Assembly: GCF_005280735.1 (NCBI RefSeq)
Contig: NZ_CP040078.1
Span: forward strand, 2,232,001 to 2,296,000
Length of the DNA stretch: 64,000 nt
Direction of reading: 5' to 3'
DNA from: Trinickia violacea
GTDB taxonomy: Bacteria > Pseudomonadota > Gammaproteobacteria > Burkholderiales > Burkholderiaceae
The notes under the pieces: model-generated
What the model was told of the DNA's origin: nothing
Seen by the model: only the letters and a program-made list of their open reading frames with translations
Databases searched by the model: none
Part shown: piece by piece, positions 43,135 to 51,125 of the stretch
Layout: each line of letters begins with the position of its first letter
How positions within the stretch are numbered: position 1 is the stretch's first letter
Translations under genes and position numbers: made by a program

Positions 43135-44095
43135 TGGCCAACTCCGGGACGACGGCGAAGAGATCACCAACGAGGCCGTAATCAGCCACGCTGAAAATCG
43201 GTGCTTCCGGGTCCTTGTTGATCGCGACGATCACCTTCGAGTCTTTCATGCCAGCCAGGTGCTGAATCGCGCCCGAGATGCCGACCGCCACGTACAGCTG
43301 CGGCGCGACGATCTTGCCCGTTTGGCCCACTTGGTAGTCGTTCGGCACGTAGCCCGCGTCGACCGCCGCGCGCGACGCGCCCAGCGCCGCGTTCAGCTTG
43401 TCCGCCAGCGGCTCGAGCACCTTCGTATAGTTCTCGCCGCTGCCCAAGCCGCGCCCGCCCGACACGACGATGTGCGCGCTCGTCAATTCGGGGCGGTCCA
43501 TCTTCGTCACTTCGCGGTTCACGAACTGCGAAATGCCGGCGTCGGCCGCGGCTTCGATCTTCTCAACGGCTGCGCTACCGCCTTCGGCCGCGACCGCGTC
43601 AAAACCCGTCGCACGCACCGTGATCACCTTGATCGGATCGCTCGATTGCACCGTCGCGATCGCGTTGCCCGCGTAGATCGGACGCTCGAACGTGTCCGCG
43701 CTGTCCACTGCGGTGATTTCGCTGATCTGCGCCACGTCGAGCTTCGCTGCCACGCGCGGCGCGATGTTCTTGCCGTAGGCCGTCGCCGGCGCCAGGATGT
43801 GCGAGTAGTCCTTCGCCGGGTCTTGCACCAGCGTCAGCACCGTCGCTTCGACGTTTTCCGCCAGGCCCTCGGCCAGTTGCGGCGCGTCGGCGAGCAGCAC
43901 TTTGCTGACACCCGCGATCTTCGAAGCGGCATCCGCTGCGGCTTGCGCGTTGTGGCCCACCACCAGCAGGTGAATGTCGCCGCCAATCTTCTGTGCGGCC
44001 GCGACCGTGTTCAGCGTCGCGCCCTTGATCGACGCGTTGCCCCCCAAGGGGACTTCCTTCGGGGCGTCGTGTTCGGCAATTACCAGAATCGTCAT
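43124..44095 (-). CDS. etfA: Electron transfer flavoprotein alpha subunit
   Basis: This is a 323-residue protein with the ETF-alpha layout. MTILVIAEHDAPKEVPLGG starts the first domain. The FAD-binding domain carries VVSGGRGLGSGENY, GYVPNDYQVGQTGKIVAPQL and VAVGISGAIQHLAGMKDSKV, followed by AINKDPEAPIFSVADYGLVG. With ETF-beta it carries electrons from acyl-CoA dehydrogenases to the quinone pool. GGAG lies nine bases before the ATG. It follows etfB by 22 bases and overlaps the lyase gene. Confidence 0.96.
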   Translation of the reverse strand: MTILVIAEHDAPKEVPLGGNASIKGATLNTVAAAQKIGGDIHLLVVGHNAQAAADAASKIAGVSKVLLADAPQLAEGLAENVEATVLTLVQDPAKDYSHILAPATAYGKNIAPRVAAKLDVAQISEITAVDSADTFERPIYAGNAIATVQSSDPIKVITVRATGFDAVAAEGGSAAVEKIEAAADAGISQFVNREVTKMDRPELTSAHIVVSGGRGLGSGENYTKVLEPLADKLNAALGASRAAVDAGYVPNDYQVGQTGKIVAPQLYVAVGISGAIQHLAGMKDSKVIVAINKDPEAPIFSVADYGLVGDLFAVVPELANAL

Positions 44096-44117
44096 CTCTA
44101 TCGTCTCCGCGTCCGTC

Positions 44118-44867
44118 TCACAGTACCTTGGCTTCGGTCTTCAGCTTCTCGACCAGCGTCTTCACGTCCGGCACCCTCACGCCGGCGCTGCGCTTGGGCG
44201 GCTCCGTGACTTTCAGCGTCTTCAGGCGCGACGCGACGTCCACCCCAAGGTCTTCGGGCTTCAACGTTTCCAGCGGCTTCTTCTTCGCCTTCATGATGTT
44301 CGGCAGCGTCACATAGCGCGGCTCGTTCAGGCGCAGATCGGTGGTGACAACTGCGGGGAGCTTCAGCGACAGCGTTTCCGCACCGCCGTCGACTTCACGC
44401 GTGATGGTCGCCTTGTCATCAGCGATCACGACCTTCGACGCAAACGTCGCTTGCGGCAGGTTCGCCAGCGCGGCGAGCATCTGGCCGGTCTGGTTGCTGT
44501 CGTCGTCGATCGCTTGCTTGCCGAGGATCACCAGCTGCGGCTGCTCTTTGTCGACCACTGCCTTGAGCAGCTTCGCGACCGCCAGCGGCTGCAGGTCTTC
44601 ATTCGATTCGATCAGGATCGCGCGGTCCGCGCCGATCGCCAGCGCCGTGCGCAGCGTTTCCTGACATTGCGCCACACCCGCCGACACCGCGATCACTTCC
44701 GTCGCCACGCCGGCTTCCTTCAGGCGCACCGCCTCTTCCACCGCGATTTCGTCGAACGGATTCATCGACATCTTCACGTTCGCGATGTCCACACCCGTGT
44801 TGTCCGACTTCACGCGGACCTTCACGTTGTAGTCGACTACTCGTTTTACTGGCACCAAAAGCTTCAC
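44118..44867 (-). CDS. etfB: Electron transfer flavoprotein beta subunit
   Basis: This is a 249-residue ETF-beta. KLLVPVKRVVDYNVKVRVKS, SMNPFDEIAVEEAVRLKEAG, LVILGKQAIDDDSNQTGQML and PAVVTTDLRLNEPRYVTLPN are the family blocks, the third including the AMP-site residues. Translation starts at a GTG with GAGGAG nine bases upstream. It is the first gene of etfB-etfA-lyase. No clear promoter was identified in the 640-base gap to its left neighbour on the map. Confidence 0.96.
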   Translation of the reverse strand: MKLLVPVKRVVDYNVKVRVKSDNTGVDIANVKMSMNPFDEIAVEEAVRLKEAGVATEVIAVSAGVAQCQETLRTALAIGADRAILIESNEDLQPLAVAKLLKAVVDKEQPQLVILGKQAIDDDSNQTGQMLAALANLPQATFASKVVIADDKATITREVDGGAETLSLKLPAVVTTDLRLNEPRYVTLPNIMKAKKKPLETLKPEDLGVDVASRLKTLKVTEPPKRSAGVRVPDVKTLVEKLKTEAKVL

Positions 44868-45520
44868 GCCGGTCTCCTCGCTGAACTGATAGGCATGGGG
44901 TTACATAGGCCCTTTATTACACGCGGATTCGCTCGACCCGGCTACTATCGATTGGCTCTGCCGGTCATAGCTCGCGCCTATCGGCCGCACAGCGCTCCCC
45001 CAATGGGACGCCCGTTCGGCAAAACCACTCATCTAGCCACTGCCTGATTGCGCCGTCCCCTCGTCCCTTCAACTCCCCCTCGAGCTGCCGGCCAAGTTGG
45101 GACCGAGATGGCACGGAGGGATACGGAAAATTCCATAGGAGAACGACATATATGTCGCCCGACTTTGGGGTTCGACGGACCCGCCGGTGACCTCTGCGCC
45201 GCGCTCGACATCGACGAAGCGTCGTCACTTGCCTGGTTGACGAAGCGATATCCCGACACGGACAACGCACGGCTGATTCGCCGGTGGCAATGCCATGGCA
45301 ACCCCAAGCGCCGATTTGTCAGATGAATCCCGTGTCAGGATTTCCCGACACGCGAATCAGCACGCTCTGTACGCACGTTCCGCGCATCCCGAATGTGATC
45401 GGTAATTTGCGCACCTACGATAGGCCTGTCGGTAAATCACCGACGCCGCAGCGATAAATCAAGAATCCATGGTCTCGGGGTTTCGACGGCACAGCCCAAA
45501 TTGGCTGTGTGGGAAAGCGC
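44868..45520. other. Intergenic stretch of about 650 bases
   Basis: It holds the promoter side of etfB and the upstream side of the DUF4096 gene. A plus-strand ORF at 45048-45326 (92 codons) has partly protein-like composition near its end but no family match that I recognise and no ribosome site, so it is not called. Confidence 0.5.
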
Positions 45521-46336
45521 ATGGGCTTCGATGAACTCACCGACGACGAATGGGCGATGTTGGCTCACCTCTTTGCCGACAAGCCGATCGTCAGTCTCCA
45601 TCCGCGTGGCAGGCCGCGCGCGCAATCGCGCGACGTCGCCAACGCGATTCTCTGGATGCTCACGACCGGTCGGCCTTGGACGAGATTGCCTGAGGGCTCT
45701 CCGTCGATTCCGACGTGCCGGCGCCGTTACGACGAGTGGCGCGAAAGCGGCGCGCTCGACGAAATGCTGCGGCTGCTGACGGACGCCGGGCGCATGATTC
45801 CCCGCCGCCTGCAGCGGTCGAGTCAGCCCGCAGCGGTCAGTCCGCGCGACCCGCGCGGCCCGGACAGCGTGCGGGCTCCGGCGACGCCACTGGAAACGGC
45901 GTGCGTTCCGGCCCCCCATCGCGTGTTCTGGAGCAGTCCTGGTTCATGGCAGCCGCCGTCGCCCTCGCCCGCTTCGAACGATCCGGAGGTGCCTGCGCAA
46001 CCGTTTCGCTCGAAGGGGCGGCTGTGGATGGGGCTCGCCTCCCACGGCGCGAGAGTGGTGGACGAGCGCGGCTACGTGATCTACGCGGCGGCCGACGTAG
46101 TCGGCGACCAGACCTTTCGCGGCTGGGCGGAGATTACGATGCACGGCAGGCGTGTGGCGCGCTCGGGGCTCGTCGGCTGCGCTTTCTCCGACATGATGGC
46201 TGCCCAGCAATACGCGCTCGAGTGGGCGCGCCAGTGGGTCGAACGCGATTGCTGCGCGAGAGAACGTAATCACTTCGACGACCGTCAAACCGACCGGGAC
46301 CTCGAGCACAGCGACGCTCACGTGGGAATTTCCTGA
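45521..46336 (+). CDS. DUF4096-containing protein: transposase-like N-terminus fused to an unknown domain
   Basis: This is a 271-residue protein. Residues 1-80 match the N-terminal domain of IS5-type transposases (DUF4096): FDELTDDEWAMLAHLFADKP, RGRPRAQSRDVANAILWMLT, GRPWTRLPEGSP and YDEWRESGALDEML. No DDE catalytic domain follows. Instead there is a Pro/Ser/Ala-rich linker of about 60 residues and a compact domain from about 155 (GRLWMGLASHGARVVDERGY, FRGWAEITMHGRRVA). No inverted repeats flank the gene. It looks like a domesticated DNA-binding protein, probably regulatory. ATG 45521 has GGGA upstream; a GTG at 45509 is possible. Confidence 0.75.
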   Translation: MGFDELTDDEWAMLAHLFADKPIVSLHPRGRPRAQSRDVANAILWMLTTGRPWTRLPEGSPSIPTCRRRYDEWRESGALDEMLRLLTDAGRMIPRRLQRSSQPAAVSPRDPRGPDSVRAPATPLETACVPAPHRVFWSSPGSWQPPSPSPASNDPEVPAQPFRSKGRLWMGLASHGARVVDERGYVIYAAADVVGDQTFRGWAEITMHGRRVARSGLVGCAFSDMMAAQQYALEWARQWVERDCCARERNHFDDRQTDRDLEHSDAHVGIS

Positions 46337-46438
46337 CAGCGCCCGGCCCATTCCTACTGGCTTTTCGGCGATCGCCGACTGCTTAGTAGGCTTTGGGAAG
46401 CTAGCATTGGACTGACGACGCAGCATGAAGGACATGGC

Positions 46439-46777
46439 ATGCCCCGTACACGGACTTTCTCCGAATTTTCAGCCGAAGGGATTTTGTCGGCGATGCGACC
46501 CGACCGCGATTATCGCGCGGGGTTCATTGCCCAATCGTTGGGGGTGAGCTGCAAGGATGTCCGGCGGCTTCTCGACAGGTTGGTCGAAAGCGGTCAGTTG
46601 CGAATGCGTTTCGACGAACACAGCCATGAGCACCGCTTCCTGCTGCGCGCCCCGCAGTCGCCGCAGATCGCGCAATCGCGCGAGATCGGACGGCGGCTCA
46701 CCGAAGTGCTCTCCAACTACGAAAACGAAATGCGCGAGCGCGCCGCCCTTTGCATGATGGTGCGGCGCGGGTACTGA
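46439..46777 (+). CDS. Small winged-helix-like hypothetical protein
   Basis: This is a 112-residue protein. The segment YRAGFIAQSLGVSCKDVRRL followed by LDRLVESGQLRMRFD and HEHRFLLRAP has the helix-helix-beta-hairpin order of a winged-helix DNA-binding domain. The C-terminal helix (EIGRRLTEVLSNYENEMRER) may serve dimerisation. No named family is recognised. AAGG precedes the ATG. It lies 102 bases behind the DUF4096 gene in the same direction; the two may form a small regulatory pair. Confidence 0.65.
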   Translation: MPRTRTFSEFSAEGILSAMRPDRDYRAGFIAQSLGVSCKDVRRLLDRLVESGQLRMRFDEHSHEHRFLLRAPQSPQIAQSREIGRRLTEVLSNYENEMRERAALCMMVRRGY

Positions 46778-46794
46778 GCGGCGCGCCCGTTTGT

Positions 46795-46814
46795 CTGACG
46801 ACGTCGGTCGTCAG
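46795..46814. terminator. Hairpin between convergent genes
   Basis: CTGACGAC/GTCGTCAG is a perfect 8-bp stem with a GTCG loop. It overlaps the stop codon of the epimerase gene and lies 18 bases after the stop of the winged-helix gene. No long T run is present on either side, so termination may be weak or need other factors. Confidence 0.5.
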
Positions 46815-47704
46815 AGCATCTCGTTGCCGATCCACTCGATGACGGACGTCCGTTTCGGCGTCCAGCCAAGCTGCGTTCTCGCGCGCTCTCCCCGCACGCG
46901 GCTGTTCGACCCCAGGCCGTACGACGCCATCTCGTATCCCCATTCCTCGATCGCGGCTTCAAGCGGCCAGTCTTGCGCTTCGCCCAGCCTGAGTGCCGCA
47001 GCGATCGCCGACGACATCTCGCGATACGAGGCTTCACCGCTTTCGACGAAATAGAACGTCCCGGCTGGCGCTTTTTCGAGCGCAAGCCGATAGAGCTCGA
47101 CGACATCGTCGATATGCACGTTCGACCAGATGTTCTCGCCGGCGCCCACGTGCCGCACGATTCCGCTCTTTTGCGCTTGCCGCACCAGACGCGGCAATTG
47201 CACGCTGGCGCTGCCGGCCACCGCGCCGTGTCCGTAGATCAGCGTGTTGCACAGCACGACCGAGCGGATGCCACGCTTCGCTGCATCGAGCACGAGGCGG
47301 TCGATCGCGACGCGCGCCGCTTTGTCCTCGGTCGGTTCGGGCAACGCGTCTTCGCGATAGATCGCCGTGCTGCCTTTGCCGCCCGATGCATCGCCGACAA
47401 TGCTCGAACCGCTTGTGTGCAACAACGGCTTGCCGGAGCCCGCCAGTGCCTCGATCAGCGCTTCCACCGCGCCGCGATGATCGCTGCTCGCGGCGTTGAT
47501 GACGGCGTCGGCGGCGCGCGCTTCGTCGATGAGCAGCGCGCGATCGTCGAGCGAGCCGACAACCGGCTCGATGCCAAGCCGCCGCATCTCGTCGCCTTGT
47601 TCTTCGCGGCGGATAAGCCCCCGCACCTGATGTCCCGCGCGCACGAGACCCGCCGCGATCGAACCGCCGATAAACCCGCCCGCTCCTGTTACGAAAATCT
47701 TCAC
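46811..47704 (-). CDS. NAD-dependent epimerase/dehydratase (extended SDR) family protein
   Basis: This is a 297-residue Rossmann-fold protein. The cofactor site is KIFVTGAGGFIGGSIAAGLV, and LDDRALLIDEARAADAVINA follows. TSGSSIVGD supplies the catalytic Ser region, while the usual YxxxK is not obvious (AIYREDA and LIYGHG are nearby), so this may be an atypical reductase. It starts at GTG 47704 with AAGGAG seven bases upstream; a longer ORF to 47767 lacks a ribosome site. It is divergent from a LysR gene. The substrate is unknown. Confidence 0.87.
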   Translation of the reverse strand: MKIFVTGAGGFIGGSIAAGLVRAGHQVRGLIRREEQGDEMRRLGIEPVVGSLDDRALLIDEARAADAVINAASSDHRGAVEALIEALAGSGKPLLHTSGSSIVGDASGGKGSTAIYREDALPEPTEDKAARVAIDRLVLDAAKRGIRSVVLCNTLIYGHGAVAGSASVQLPRLVRQAQKSGIVRHVGAGENIWSNVHIDDVVELYRLALEKAPAGTFYFVESGEASYREMSSAIAAALRLGEAQDWPLEAAIEEWGYEMASYGLGSNSRVRGERARTQLGWTPKRTSVIEWIGNEML

Positions 47705-47823
47705 GACCGACTCCTTGGCTAGCAATACGTTGCAATGCGTGCCATGCAGCCGGTGGTCCGACTGCATTCACGATGGCGCCCAGTATCAGTCGATCCGATC
47801 TTTGCAAAAACCGTGTTAACCTC

Positions 47824-47847
47824 AAATCATTCTTGATTTCAAATCAA
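47824..47847. promoter_or_regulatory. Overlapping palindromes upstream of the LysR gene
   Basis: AAATCA-TTCT-TGATTT and the perfect TTGATTT-C-AAATCAA overlap and end six bases before the LysR start codon. Binding here could control both the divergent epimerase gene and, by covering the ribosome site region, the regulator itself. Confidence 0.6.
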
Positions 47848-47853
47848 CAATCG

Positions 47854-48756
47854 ATGAAAACCTCGACCGATGAGCTGCTGGTGTTCGTCACCGTGATCGA
47901 CAGCGGCTCGATCACCGCTGCCGCGGAGAAGCTGCAGCAGACGGTCTCCGGCCTGAGCCGCGCGCTCGCGCGCCTGGAGCAGAAGCTCGACGTCGCGCTC
48001 GTGCGCCGCACGACGCGGCGGCTGCAGCTGACCGAAGAGGGCGAACTGTTTCTGCTGCGCGCACGGGCGATTCTCGCGGCGATGGAGGATGCGGAAGCGT
48101 TCGTCGCGCAGCGACGCAGGCGGCCGTCGGGGCGGCTGCGGGTCGACGCCGCGTCGCCGTTCATGCTCCATTGCATCGCGCCGCACATGAAGGCGTTTTC
48201 GGCGCTCTACCCCGAGATCCGGCTCGAGCTGACGAGCAACGAGCGCATCGTCGATCTGCTGGAGCAGAAGGTCGACATCGCGATTCGCATCGGGGTGCTG
48301 CAGGATTCGACGCTGCATGCTCGCGCGCTCGGCAACTCAAGACGGCGCGTGCTCGCAAGTCCAGCTTATTTGGACGAGCACGGCGAACCGCGTTCCGTCA
48401 ACGCGTTGCGCGAGCACAAGCTGATCGGCTTCACGGCGCCGGAGTTGCTGAACCGTTGGCCGCTGCGCGTCGAAGGCGGCGGCGATGGAGAAACAGAATC
48501 GCTAAAGATCGAGCCGGCGATTGCCGCGTCGAGCGGCGAGACGATCCGCCAGCTCGCGCTCTCACATTGGGGCATCGCGTGTCTTTCCGACTTCATGACG
48601 GCCGCCGATGTGCGCGAAGGGCGGCTCGTGCCGATACTCGAAGCTGTGCGAGTCGAAGAAAAGCAGCCGGTTCATGCCGTCTATTACCAAAGCGCGGCGC
48701 TTGCGGAGCGGGTGCGGTGCTTTTTGGATTTCATCGGCGCGCGGCTGCGGCTGTAG
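47854..48756 (+). CDS. LysR-family transcriptional regulator
   Basis: This is a 300-residue LysR regulator: ELLVFVTVIDSGSITAAAEK with QTVSGLSRALARLEQKLDVA as HTH, and an effector domain from GRLRVDAASPFMLHCIAPHM on, including VDIAIRIGVLQDSTLHARAL. This is the AaeR/DmlR-like branch, which often controls a divergent oxidoreductase. The start at 47854 fits the family N-terminus; the ORF upstream of it is not coding. It is divergent from the epimerase gene with a tight operator between them. Confidence 0.92.
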   Translation: MKTSTDELLVFVTVIDSGSITAAAEKLQQTVSGLSRALARLEQKLDVALVRRTTRRLQLTEEGELFLLRARAILAAMEDAEAFVAQRRRRPSGRLRVDAASPFMLHCIAPHMKAFSALYPEIRLELTSNERIVDLLEQKVDIAIRIGVLQDSTLHARALGNSRRRVLASPAYLDEHGEPRSVNALREHKLIGFTAPELLNRWPLRVEGGGDGETESLKIEPAIAASSGETIRQLALSHWGIACLSDFMTAADVREGRLVPILEAVRVEEKQPVHAVYYQSAALAERVRCFLDFIGARLRL

Positions 48757-48826
48757 CATCCGGAACGAACCAGCACAGCGTCGGTGCCCACAGCCTGGAA
48801 AACACCGCCCATTTCCGCGTTTGCCA

Positions 48827-49108
48827 TCAAAAGCTCAGTGCAAACCACAAGAGGAATTCAAACGACGGCAGGAGAAGAACAAGGAACAGAACGATCATCG
48901 ATCTGTTGGCCTTGTCATGCACTGCAAACCAGATTGCCGTAGCAACTATTGCTAACCACCCCGCAAGGCAGTAAAACGAAAGTTGCCCTCGCAGGGGCCA
49001 CGTGTCCCCAGCAAAGTCAATTTCCCTCCACGACATCTGTCTTAGCCAGCCGGAAAGAAAAATCAAAAGCAACTGGAGCAGGCCAATGAGGAGATAGCGC
49101 TGCTTCAC
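48827..49108 (-). CDS. Small three-TM membrane protein, candidate immunity protein
   Basis: This is a 93-residue protein starting at a GTG that overlaps the stop of the upstream gene by four bases (GTGA). It has three membrane helices: LLIGLLQLLLIFLSGWL, then FYCLAGWLAIVATAIWFAV, then MIVLFLVLLLPSFEFLLWF. A short periplasmic loop (MSWREIDFAGDTWPLRGQ) lies between the first two. The tight coupling to a putative secreted cell-envelope effector, and the inner-membrane location, are what is expected of a type VI immunity protein. No family is recognised. AGG lies seven bases upstream. Confidence 0.7.
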   Translation of the reverse strand: MKQRYLLIGLLQLLLIFLSGWLRQMSWREIDFAGDTWPLRGQLSFYCLAGWLAIVATAIWFAVHDKANRSMIVLFLVLLLPSFEFLLWFALSF

Positions 49109-49719
49109 TGGTTCGCCTGCTTCGGATAGTAGTTCTTCTTTGCGAGACGCCTGGATTTCTGTAGTACGGCATCCAGCTCGGCTGGCGTGACCGGTGTGGG
49201 GAGCCAACGGGGATCATGCGCCAAAATACCAATAGATTCGAGTGCGTCGGCCACATTTGATGAACAGCTATTGTCAAAGAGGCTGTACGTGCTTTCGTTC
49301 GGATGTTTCAGCTTGAATGCTCGATCCACACTGACACGTCGCTCCAACTCGCGTTTGACCTTGTCTTTTTCGGCAGGCGATACCCTAAGCACGAGGCCCA
49401 AGTTGTCACGCCATAAATTTCCGCTGGTTCGTATTGACCCGTTTGTCAAATCGACGACTCCACCATAAAAATAGGTGTGCCTATCTATTTTTACGTACTC
49501 TTCGTGAGCGCGACTATAGACGATTCCGTCAATTTCGATGGCAACATGCCCCCACTGTGAACCCATGCTGCGGAGTCGAGAGTCACTAACAATGACCTCA
49601 ATGCTGGTGGAATCTACAACAATTTCCTTTACCGAAGTATCGCTCGTCGGCGTTGTTGTTCTGGATGCTACCAAACGGTAGTTCACCCCGTCCGGGGAGG
49701 CATGAATCTGCTCTGGCAT
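49105..49719 (-). CDS. Putative type VI effector with permuted NlpC/P60-LRAT-like motifs
   Basis: This is a 204-residue protein with no signal peptide. Residues 56-72 read WGHVAIEIDGIVYSRAH, giving His58 and His72. Residues 144-157 read TYSLFDNSCSSNVA, giving Cys152. The order His-His-Cys with an N-x-C segment is that of the circularly permuted NlpC/P60-LRAT superfamily (also DUF4105), whose members cut peptide or acyl bonds. The ATG lies two bases after the original stop of the PAAR gene, and the next gene overlaps its stop. PAAR-effector-immunity order suggests a T6SS cargo aimed at peptidoglycan or lipids. The family call rests on motif pattern only. Confidence 0.65.
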   Translation of the reverse strand: MPEQIHASPDGVNYRLVASRTTTPTSDTSVKEIVVDSTSIEVIVSDSRLRSMGSQWGHVAIEIDGIVYSRAHEEYVKIDRHTYFYGGVVDLTNGSIRTSGNLWRDNLGLVLRVSPAEKDKVKRELERRVSVDRAFKLKHPNESTYSLFDNSCSSNVADALESIGILAHDPRWLPTPVTPAELDAVLQKSRRLAKKNYYPKQANQ

Positions 49720-49755
49720 GGCTATCCTGCAAGGTAAATGTTGATTTTCTCAGCG

Positions 49756-49763
49756 GCAGCAAC
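49756..49763. repeat. Left target-site duplication of the IS256-family element
   Basis: GCAGCAAC is repeated exactly at 51118-51125. The 8-bp length is that expected for the IS256 family, and removing one copy restores the PAAR frame. Confidence 0.93.
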
Positions 49764-49792
49764 GAGCCTATCCGATTTCCTGTGTGTGAGGC
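49764..49792. repeat. Left terminal inverted repeat of the IS
   Basis: It pairs with 51089-51117. From the inner end, 12 bases (TGTGTGTGAGGC) match without a gap, and further blocks TATCCG and TT match towards the tip. Confidence 0.8.
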
Positions 49793-49819
49793 ATAAACTG
49801 ACGGCAAAGGAGCCGCTTT

Positions 49820-51078
49820 ATGCCACGCAAACGAAAAGAAGAAACGACGGTGGAACCGGGCAAGGGGTTGAACCTGGACCCGGAGCTGATCAAACAACTG
49901 GTGCCCGGGACACTGGACCGGGCGACCATTAACGAGCAACTGGCTGCGCTCAAGAAGGCGATCTTCGAACGCGCGCTAGGCGGTGAGCTGACGCACCACC
50001 TAGGCTACGAGAAGGGCCAAGCCAAGCCGGAAGGCGGCACGAACCACCGCAACGGCACCAGCCGCAAGCGCATCACGACCGACGACGACACGTTCGACGT
50101 CGAGATTCCGCGCGATCGCGAAGGCACGTTCGACCCGGTGCTGATCGCCAGGGCGAGCGGCGCTTCACCGGTTTCGACGACAAGATCATCGCGATGTACG
50201 CACGCGGCATGAGCGTGCGAGAGATTCAGGGTTTCCTGTTGGAGATGTACGGCATCGAGGTGTCGCCGGACTTTATCAGCACGGTGACCGACGCGGTGCT
50301 CAACGAAGTGCGCGACTGGCAGCAGCGGCCGCTGGAGGCCATGTATCCGGTGGTGTTCTTCGATGCCCTGCGCGTGAAGATCCGTGACGAAGGCGTGGTA
50401 CGCAACAAGGCGATCTATCTGGCGCTGGGCGTGCGCCGCGACGGCACACGCGACGTGCTGGGCCTATGGATCGAGCAGACCGAGGGCGCCAAGTTCTGGC
50501 TACGAGTGGTCAACGACCTGAAACTGCGCGGTGTGCAGGACATTCTGATTGCCGTGGTCGATGGCCTGAAGGGCTTTCCGGAAGCGATCAACACGGTGTT
50601 TCCGGAAACGACGGTCCAGACCTGTATCGTCCATCTGATTCGCAACTCGCTGGACTTCGTGAGTTGGAAGGATCGCAAAGCGGCTGCGGCAGCGCTCAAG
50701 GAGGTCTACCGGGCGCCAACGGCCGAGGCGGCTGCCGCGGCCCTGGACGCGTTCGACGCCGGCCCGTGGGGCGCCAAATACCCGCCGATCGCAGCGCTCT
50801 GGCGGCGGGCCTGGGAACAGGTGATTCCGTTCTTCGCGTTCGCGCCCGAGATTAGAAAAATCGTCTATACGACAAATGCGATCGAGTCGCTGCACATGCA
50901 ATTGCGCAAGATCATCAAGGCGCGCGGCCACTTCCCATCGGACGAGGCCGCGCTCAAGCTGATCTGGCTAGCGCTGCGCAACGTCGTTGCCAAATGGAGC
51001 GGCTCTCGGCACGATTGGAAAAGCGCGATGACACAGTTCGCGCTGCTTTACCCCGAGCGATTCAATATCGGAATCTGA
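49820..51078 (+). pseudogene. IS256-family transposase, frameshifted
   Basis: The start has AAAGGAG upstream. The first part runs RATINEQLAALKKAIFERALG, then GGTNHRNGTSRKRITTDDD and DVEIPRDREGTFDPVLIA. Near 50150 one base is missing. The protein continues in another frame as GERRFTGFDDKIIAMYARGM, with DDE residues in VVFFDALRVK, AVVDGLKGFPEAI and TTNAIESLH, and the family TCIVHLIRNSL. Adding one base gives 419 residues, a normal length. IS256 elements are not known to use programmed frameshifting, so the copy is probably inactive, or the base is a sequencing error. Confidence 0.9.
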
Positions 51079-51088
51079 GTCTTAACCC

Positions 51089-51117
51089 GCCTCACACACA
51101 GAAATCCGGATACCTCC
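51089..51117. repeat. Right terminal inverted repeat of the IS
   Basis: It is the reverse complement of the left repeat with a few mismatches. It starts ten bases after the transposase stop codon. Confidence 0.8.
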
Positions 51118-51125
51118 GCAGCAAC
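51118..51125. repeat. Right target-site duplication of the IS256-family element
   Basis: GCAGCAAC is the exact copy of the repeat at 49756-49763. Confidence 0.93.

Larger units (their letters stand above)
49764..51117 (+). mobile_element. IS256-family insertion sequence, 1354 bp
   Basis: The element is bounded by an exact 8-bp direct repeat. It has imperfect terminal inverted repeats of about 29 bp (49764-49792 and 51089-51117) that share TATCCG near the tip and TGTGTGTGAGGC inside. It holds a single transposase gene, which is frameshifted. It inserted in the PAAR gene in the orientation opposite to transcription of the PAAR operon. The exact target duplication suggests a recent event. Confidence 0.92.

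Noticed and set aside
45048..45326. 92-codon plus-strand ORF upstream of the DUF4096 gene
   Set aside because: The end looks partly protein-like (DLCAALDIDEASSLAWL), but there is no ribosome site, no family and no context.
50140..50215. Programmed frameshift in the IS transposase
   Set aside because: IS256-family elements normally have one uninterrupted gene, and no slippery run or pseudoknot is evident at the junction, so simple mutation or error is preferred.
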